This document shows positions 59,592-64,000 of a stretch of DNA of 64,000 bases, in pieces; the stretch's first letter is position 1; every line of letters starts with the position of its first letter. The stretch is from CAVYXK01 sp963708245. GTDB taxonomy: Bacteria > Pseudomonadota > Alphaproteobacteria > Acetobacterales > Acetobacteraceae. The notes below the pieces were generated by a model that saw nothing but the letters and a program-made list of their open reading frames with translations, was not told the origin of the DNA and did no database searches. The position numbers and the translations under genes were made by a program. Where the stretch lies: contig OY970201.1 of NCBI GenBank assembly GCA_963708245.1, positions 2,480,001 through 2,544,000 of the forward strand, written 5' to 3'.

Positions 59592-61190
59592 ATGCGCGAT
59601 TTCCACTTTCCCGGTCGCAGCCGGGTGTATGCCACGCATGGCATGGGCGCCACCTCTGTGCCGGCCGCCACACTGACCGCGCTCGACGTGCTGCGCGCCG
59701 GCGGCAATGCGCTCGACGCTGCGGTCGCAGCCTGTGCGGTGCTGTGCGTGATCGAGCCGCCATCAACCGGAATTGGCGGCGATTGCTTCTGCCTCTATGC
59801 GCCGGCGGGCACTGGAAAGGTGGTCGCGCTGAACGGGTCGGGCCGCGCGCCCGCGGCGGCCACGATCGACTGGTACGAACAACAGGGCATCGGCGCGATC
59901 GAGAACACCTCAGCGCACAGCGTCACTGTACCCGGTGCGGTAAACGCGTGGGAGACGCTGCTGGCCGCGCATGGGCGCAAGGGGCTCGACGAGCTGCTGG
60001 CCCCGGCGATCAGCTTCGCCGCCGAGGGCTGGCCGGTGCACGACAAGGTGGCCTGGGACTGGGCGCGCCTGGAAGACAAACTGCGCAAGAACGCGACCCA
60101 TGCCTTCCTGCCGGGTGGCGCCGCGCCGCGCCCCGGCGATTTGTTCCGGAACCCGGCGCTGGCCGAAACGCTGCGGGGAATTGCGCGGCACGGCGCGCGC
60201 GCATTTTACGAAGGGCCCGTCGCGGCCGACATTGTCGCCACACTGCGCGCCCGCGGCGGCCTGCATACCGAGGCCGATTTCGCCGCCGGCCTGACCAACG
60301 CCGAATTCGTCGAGCCGATCACGCTGAGCTGGCGCGGCTACGACGTTTTCCAGTGTCCGCCGAACGGGCAGGGCCTGGTCGCGCTGATGATCCTCGGCAT
60401 CCTCGGCGGCTTCGAGACGGCACCAGACGGGCCGCTCAGCGCCCAACGCTATCACCGGCATATCGAGGCGGCACGGCTCGCTTACCGAGACCGCGACGCG
60501 TTCCTCGCCGATCCGACGCAGGCGGACGTGCCGGTAAAGAAACTGCTCGACCCCGCCTATCTCGGTGGGTTACGCGCGCTGATCGACGATGCGCGCGCGA
60601 TGCGCGCCCTGCCGTCGGCCGGCGAGGCGCTGCTGCCGCCGCACAAGGACACGACCTACCTCTGCGTGGTCGATCGGGACGGCAATGCGTGCAGCTTCAT
60701 CAACTCCCTCTTCCAGGGATTCGGATCGGCGATCCTGGCGGAGAAATCGGGGGTGATGCTGCAGAACCGCGGCTTCGGCTTCCGCCCGGAGCGCGGGCAT
60801 CCGAACTGCATCGCCCCGCGCAAGCGGCCAATGCACACGATTATCCCGGGCATGGTGATGCAGGGCGGGCAGGCGGTCATGCCGTACGGGGTGATGGGCG
60901 GGCATTTCCAGCCGATGGGCCACTCGCTGTTCCTGACCAATCTGTTGGAGTTCGGGCTCGACATTCAGGAGGCGATCGATCTGCCGCGACTGTTGCCTCT
61001 GCACGGCAAGGTGCAGATCGAGCGCGGCATCCCGCCTGAGGTCTGCGACCGGCTGTCCCGGCTGGGCCACGAGCTCGAGCTGGTGGAGCGGCCGCATGGC
61101 GGCGGCCAGGCGATCTGGATCGACCGCGCGCGTGGCTGCCTGATCGCCGGCTCCGAACCGCGCAAGGACGGACTGGCGCTGGGATATTGA
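59592..61190 (+). CDS. ggt: Gamma-glutamyltransferase family protein
   Basis: A 532-residue Ntn-hydrolase. The autocatalytic threonine lies in HKDTTYLCVVDRDGNACSFINSLFQGFGSAI, where the precursor is cut before Thr; other signatures are GGNALDAAVAACAVLCVIEPPSTGIGGDCF and RPMHTIIPGMV (all in parts). The ATG at 59592 gives RDFHFPGRSRVYATHGMGATS, a family-like start. There is no signal peptide, unlike periplasmic glutathione-degrading GGT, so it may be a cytoplasmic member with another gamma-glutamyl or acyl substrate (cephalosporin-acylase-like proteins share this family). Confidence 0.88.
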   Translation: MRDFHFPGRSRVYATHGMGATSVPAATLTALDVLRAGGNALDAAVAACAVLCVIEPPSTGIGGDCFCLYAPAGTGKVVALNGSGRAPAAATIDWYEQQGIGAIENTSAHSVTVPGAVNAWETLLAAHGRKGLDELLAPAISFAAEGWPVHDKVAWDWARLEDKLRKNATHAFLPGGAAPRPGDLFRNPALAETLRGIARHGARAFYEGPVAADIVATLRARGGLHTEADFAAGLTNAEFVEPITLSWRGYDVFQCPPNGQGLVALMILGILGGFETAPDGPLSAQRYHRHIEAARLAYRDRDAFLADPTQADVPVKKLLDPAYLGGLRALIDDARAMRALPSAGEALLPPHKDTTYLCVVDRDGNACSFINSLFQGFGSAILAEKSGVMLQNRGFGFRPERGHPNCIAPRKRPMHTIIPGMVMQGGQAVMPYGVMGGHFQPMGHSLFLTNLLEFGLDIQEAIDLPRLLPLHGKVQIERGIPPEVCDRLSRLGHELELVERPHGGGQAIWIDRARGCLIAGSEPRKDGLALGY

Positions 61191-61365
61191 CGCAAGGGGC
61201 GCGCCGCTCCCGGCGCGCCCCAGCAGAGCGTTGCGATGACCGCACGTACCGAGTGCGCGGCCCACATCGGAGCAGCCGGCTGGTCGGCCGCCTCGACCGT
61301 GTCTGAATGCGCCAACGCGAGAGGTTAAACCAACCGCCCCTGTATTTGACTTGCCATGCGCTCCG

Positions 61366-61395
61366 GTAGGGCGGAAAAGCGAAGCGCATTCCGCC
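61366..61395 (+). repeat. Single arm of the dispersed hairpin repeat
   Basis: 30 bases starting GTAGGGCGG and ending ATTCCGCC, which match one arm of the hairpin at 45571-45651 with two differences. The other arm is absent here. It lies between the gamma-glutamyltransferase gene and a hypothetical gene. Confidence 0.8.
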
Positions 61396-61443
61396 GCCTT
61401 TCGCCATGCAAGGGTCAACATCAAAGGCGCCTGGTATTACGTG

Positions 61444-61836
61444 ATGAGCAAGACAAACGTGCTGGTGATCGGCCTTGAGCCGTCGCTAATCGATTTCGAA
61501 GACCCCGCCTATGCGGCCACAGGCCTCACCGCGGGCAAAGTGATGGCCGGTCTTGGGGCTGACGAAAAGCATCTGAACGCACTCGGCTATGAAGCAGAGC
61601 TGTGCCTCACGGATTTTGGCGAAACCGCCGAGACTGTCGTTCGGGAGAGGCTAAAACGGAAGCGCTTCGACTGTGTCCTGATCGGCGCTGGTGTGCGGCT
61701 GATCGCCCAGAACACCCCCTTGTTCGAGAAGCTGATCAACGTCGTGCATGAACATGCGCCGCAGGCAAAGCTCTGTTTCAACACGAACCCAACAGACACG
61801 GCCGAGGCGGTTCTGCGCTGGGTTAGGGCAGGATGA
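61444..61836 (+). CDS. Conserved hypothetical protein with flavodoxin/receiver-like fold
   Basis: A 130-residue protein. The ATG at 61444 directly precedes a strand-forming VLVIGLEPSLIDFED. Alternating beta-alpha elements (YEAELCLTDFGE, FDCVLIGAGVRL, APQAKLCFNTNPTDTAEAVLRWV) suggest a Rossmann or receiver-like fold without the usual phospho-acceptor pattern. I do not recognise a family function. It is monocistronic. Confidence 0.6.
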   Translation: MSKTNVLVIGLEPSLIDFEDPAYAATGLTAGKVMAGLGADEKHLNALGYEAELCLTDFGETAETVVRERLKRKRFDCVLIGAGVRLIAQNTPLFEKLINVVHEHAPQAKLCFNTNPTDTAEAVLRWVRAG

Positions 61837-62059
61837 GCCGACGCGATTGCGGGAAGGTGGCGCGTTCCGCACGAGCCGCTCATCATGAAACCCGTCTCGG
61901 GCTGCCTACAATGGACGCGCGCTTTTCCTCCGAAGCCTTCGGCTCTTTGGAAAGGATCACGCTGAAGCGGATTGCAATTTTGCACCTCAAAAACCTGGCA
62001 TTTTACCAGCCGGCCTATCCAATGGCCGGTCTCGGTAGAGTCGAGGTGTGGCGCGGTGG
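61837..62059. other. Intergenic DNA before the intron, with a hairpin
   Basis: No gene supported. CCGGCC (62010-62015) and GGCCGG (62024-62029) form a short stem; group II introns of bacterial class C often sit after such terminator hairpins, so this may mark the insertion site. Confidence 0.35.
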
Positions 62060-62148
62060 CTGTAGGTCGAACATATCTGTTGCCGCCCCTTTCGTTTGGC
62101 GGTGCCTCACTGGTCCGGCCGTGGCTCCGTCTCCACACCCCGCTCATC

Positions 62149-62181
62149 GAACCGGACATGCAGATCTCCCGCATCCGGCTC
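62149..62181 (-). ncRNA. Group II intron domain V
   Basis: A 33-base hairpin beginning GAGCCGGATGC and ending TGTCCGGTTC on the minus strand. The lower stem pairs GAGCCGGA with TCCGGTTC (one G-T). The AGC catalytic triad is at positions 2-4. This is the most conserved RNA element of group II introns and lies 12 bases after the maturase stop. Confidence 0.85.
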
Positions 62182-62193
62182 TCGGACAAGACA

Positions 62194-63524
62194 TCACGCC
62201 TTCACCCACGCCACGTCGTGCCCAAGCCGGCTCAGGCGCACGAGCCCGAAGTGCCCGTAGAGGTGCGAGGGTGGATAGCTCCCGCCCCTGCGTCGCCTGA
62301 CCTTGTGCTTGGAACGCAACCACCGGCGCAACCGCACCGCCGTGTAGCTGTCGAGCGCCCGATACGCCTTGTTGACAGTGCCAACGCTGAAGTAGTTGGC
62401 CCATCCGCGTAACGCGCGGTTCAACTGCTCCACCAGCTCTGTGGTCTTCTGCCAAGTACCCGATCGGTCAGTCAGCGCGTGGACTTTGTCGACCATGCGC
62501 TTGATGCTCTTCTTTGATGGCCGCTGACCCAAGCGGGCCTTGCCGGTTCTCGCCGAATACATCCGTCCGAACGTGTATCCCAGGAAGTCGAACTCCCCTT
62601 CCGGCACCTTGCAGATACGTGTCTTCTCCTCGTTCACCGTGAGCTTCAGCTTGCCCATGATCTCGCGCAGTCGTCGCAACGCCTCGTCGGCGTTGCCCTT
62701 CCGGCACAGGATCACGAGGTCGTCGGCGTAAGTCACGATGCGCGTGCCGAGGCGTCGCTCCAGCCCGAGCTTCTTCCAGCCCAGCACAAACCGGCGCATG
62801 TAGAGATTCGCCAGCAGTGGTGAGATGGGTGAGCCTTGCGGGATGCCGCACCGCTTGTCCCGAGCCTCCGTCGTGCGTGTCCTCCGCCCTCGTTTGTCGG
62901 TTTCTTCCACGGGGCAGTCCAGCCACATCCTGATCAGATGCAGCACACGCCGATCAACGATCCGGCGAGCCACCGACTTCAAGAGGTCGGCATGGGGAAT
63001 GCTCCCGAAGTAGTCCGCGAGGTCGGCGTCAACCACTCCGGGTGGCCACGGAACAGCAGTTCCTCCACCTCGATCACCGCCTGTTGGGCGTTGCGCCCGG
63101 GACGGTAAGCGTATTGCTCCGGTGGAAGGTCGGCTTCAAAGATCGGTTCCAGCACCAGCATCGCTGCTGTCATGCAGACCCGATCCCGCACGGTCGAGAT
63201 GCCCAGCGGCCTGAGTTTGCCGTTGGCTTTCGCAATAAACACGCGTCTGATCGGTTCCGGTCGGTAGGTCTCCTGCCTGAGTGCAAGCGCCAGTTCGCCG
63301 AGCCACCGCTGCGTCCCATACGCCTCGATGTCCGCGAAGTCCTGACCGTCCACGCCTGGTGCACCCTTGTTGGAGCGGCACAGGGCATAGGCATGAGCCA
63401 AGATGTCTTCACGGCTGATCTTGTCGTACAGGGCATAGAAGCGATAGCCAGCTTCTGCCTTCGCTTTCGCGTGCAACGCCATCTGCAGTTTCTGAACACT
63501 GTTCGGAGTTGATAGGTTGCCCAA
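62194..63524 (-). pseudogene. ltrA: Group II intron reverse transcriptase/maturase, frameshifted
   Basis: About 444 codons in two frames. The first (from 63524) holds the N-terminal RT blocks: SNKGAPGVDGQDF, RPEPIRRVFIAKANGKLRPLGISTVRDRV (in parts) and QYAYRPGRNAQQAV. At FRGHPE a G is missing near 63037-63040; the second frame continues VDADLADYFGSIPH, CGIPQGSPISPLLANLYM and the catalytic YADD in RIVTYADDLVIL, then the maturase X domain and GWANYFSVGTVNKAYRALD. No HNH endonuclease domain follows, so it is an En-minus type. The frameshift would stop synthesis of an active protein. Confidence 0.9.
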
Positions 63525-64000
63525 TCTCCAGGTCCCTCACTACGTCCTGCGTCTGTCTTGAACTGAGGTCCCTTCCCTCCACCGGCGTTACCCGGCTTCC
63601 GCGGTACTACGAACCTCTCCGCCACCCCACGGCGCCCGGCCTGTCCCTCGCGGGCGTCCGGTTGATCATCCCTGACCGCGCCCTGGGGCTTCCCGTGTTG
63701 CGTGCGCTTTCCTTGTGTACATGCTGCCGCCACTACCCCGGTGCAGCGGCTGGGCGTACTCTTCGCTCATCCCACCCAGCCGTGTCAGCCTTCCCCGAAA
63801 GGGTCGTCGGGTCGGCCTGCGCATCGTCCTTTTCGAGGCTTGCTCGGCGTTCACTCGCGTTGCGGCCTGCACACTCGCGCGGCCACCAATTCGTGACCCG
63901 CTAGACCGAAGGCTTCAGCCATTTCGTCACCTCCATGACTGCTCCGGTTGCTTCCGGCTGGAGCGTTGCCGGGTGGGACTTGCACCCACTGGAAAGCGCC
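63525..64000 (-). ncRNA. 5' RNA domains of the group II intron (partial)
   Basis: 476 bases upstream of the maturase with no supported gene. They contain hairpins such as GTGGG/CCCAC around 63973-63989 (loop holding TGCAAGT on the minus strand), typical of the start of group II domain I. Further pairing fits domains I-IV. Exon-binding sequences were not identified. Confidence 0.6.

Larger units (their letters stand above)
62060..64000 (-). mobile_element. Group II intron, 5' end beyond the window
   Basis: On the minus strand, from right to left, are a structured 5' region with no gene (63525-64000), the maturase gene (62194-63524), domain V (62149-62181) and probable domain VI. The 5' splice site is outside the window and the 3' splice site is not fixed (62060 is approximate). 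The maturase frameshift suggests the copy can no longer move unless helped in trans. Confidence 0.8.

Noticed and set aside
1..64000. tRNA or rRNA genes
   Set aside because: No cloverleaf with the conserved TTCGA-type arm and no rRNA-like sequence was recognised. A scan with a tRNA search program would be decisive.

Overview
The window is GC-rich, densely coded DNA from an alphaproteobacterium. MucR/Ros, an EcfG-like ECF sigma factor, the alphaproteobacterial type of Fur, an OlsB-like ornithine lipid acyltransferase and the tsaB-rimI-mucR-fur-olsB-lnt-HTH gene order suggest Rhodospirillales/Acetobacterales, but no rRNA or tRNA gene is visible to confirm this. No CRISPR array was seen.

Layout. 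0.1-1.6 kb: two related small Gly-rich secreted protein genes, each with its own near-identical terminator (the second frameshifted), beside an ECF sigma factor. 1.6-6 kb: a frameshifted alpha/beta hydrolase, a membrane J-domain protein, an MFS exporter and a TenA-like protein. 6.3-13.7 kb: housekeeping block (NifU-type Fe-S scaffold, nitroreductase, TsaB, RimI, TusA-like protein, MucR, Fur, OlsB, Lnt, HTH regulator, DUF2244 protein). 13.7-17.5 kb: endonuclease III coupled to three amidohydrolases. 17.6-19.7 kb: a GMC oxidoreductase with an in-frame stop and its small subunit. 19.7-23.1 kb: a three-gene signalling operon made of a secreted caspase-fold protein lacking both catalytic residues, a membrane Tll0287-HAMP protein with a c-type heme motif, and a Ser/Thr kinase with a duplicated C-terminal module. 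23.3-29 kb: frameshifted pirin, an enolase-superfamily enzyme, and an MlaEFD-type lipid transporter with its lipoprotein. 29.5-36.1 kb: AhcY behind an AT-rich palindrome, flavin and Rieske oxygenases, a cupin followed by a Gfo/Idh/MocA remnant, and an FNR-like regulator. 36.2-36.9 kb: a secreted protein of eleven perfect 14-residue repeats behind an FNR box placed exactly as in a class II activated promoter. 37-45.6 kb: a DegP-like protease, acoABC, a desaturase-like remnant and an 1141-residue indolepyruvate oxidoreductase.

45.6-51.3 kb: a luciferase-like flavin monooxygenase gene cut in two by a 4279-bp mobile unit. The unit has about 57-bp terminal inverted repeats and a perfect 6-bp target duplication. 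It carries an ISNCY-type transposase, an IS110-family element with a structured non-coding 3' flank (candidate bridge RNA), and a frameshifted aminoglycoside-phosphotransferase-like gene. 51.5-61.8 kb: peptide-type ABC substrate-binding protein, threonine synthase, small lipoprotein and zinc proteins, cupin, DUF3429 protein, HlyC/CorC protein, CsaA coupled to a broken phosphoribosyltransferase, gamma-glutamyltransferase and a hypothetical protein. 62-64 kb: a group II intron on the minus strand, with a frameshifted maturase and a recognisable domain V, running off the right edge.

At least seven genes are broken by a single small lesion while the rest of their sequence is well conserved. This means either recent gene decay in an IS-rich genome or residual indel errors in the assembly; raw reads would decide. 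The most system-like novelty is the caspase-fold/heme-HAMP/kinase operon. The FNR-controlled repeat protein and the IS110 bridge-RNA candidate come next.
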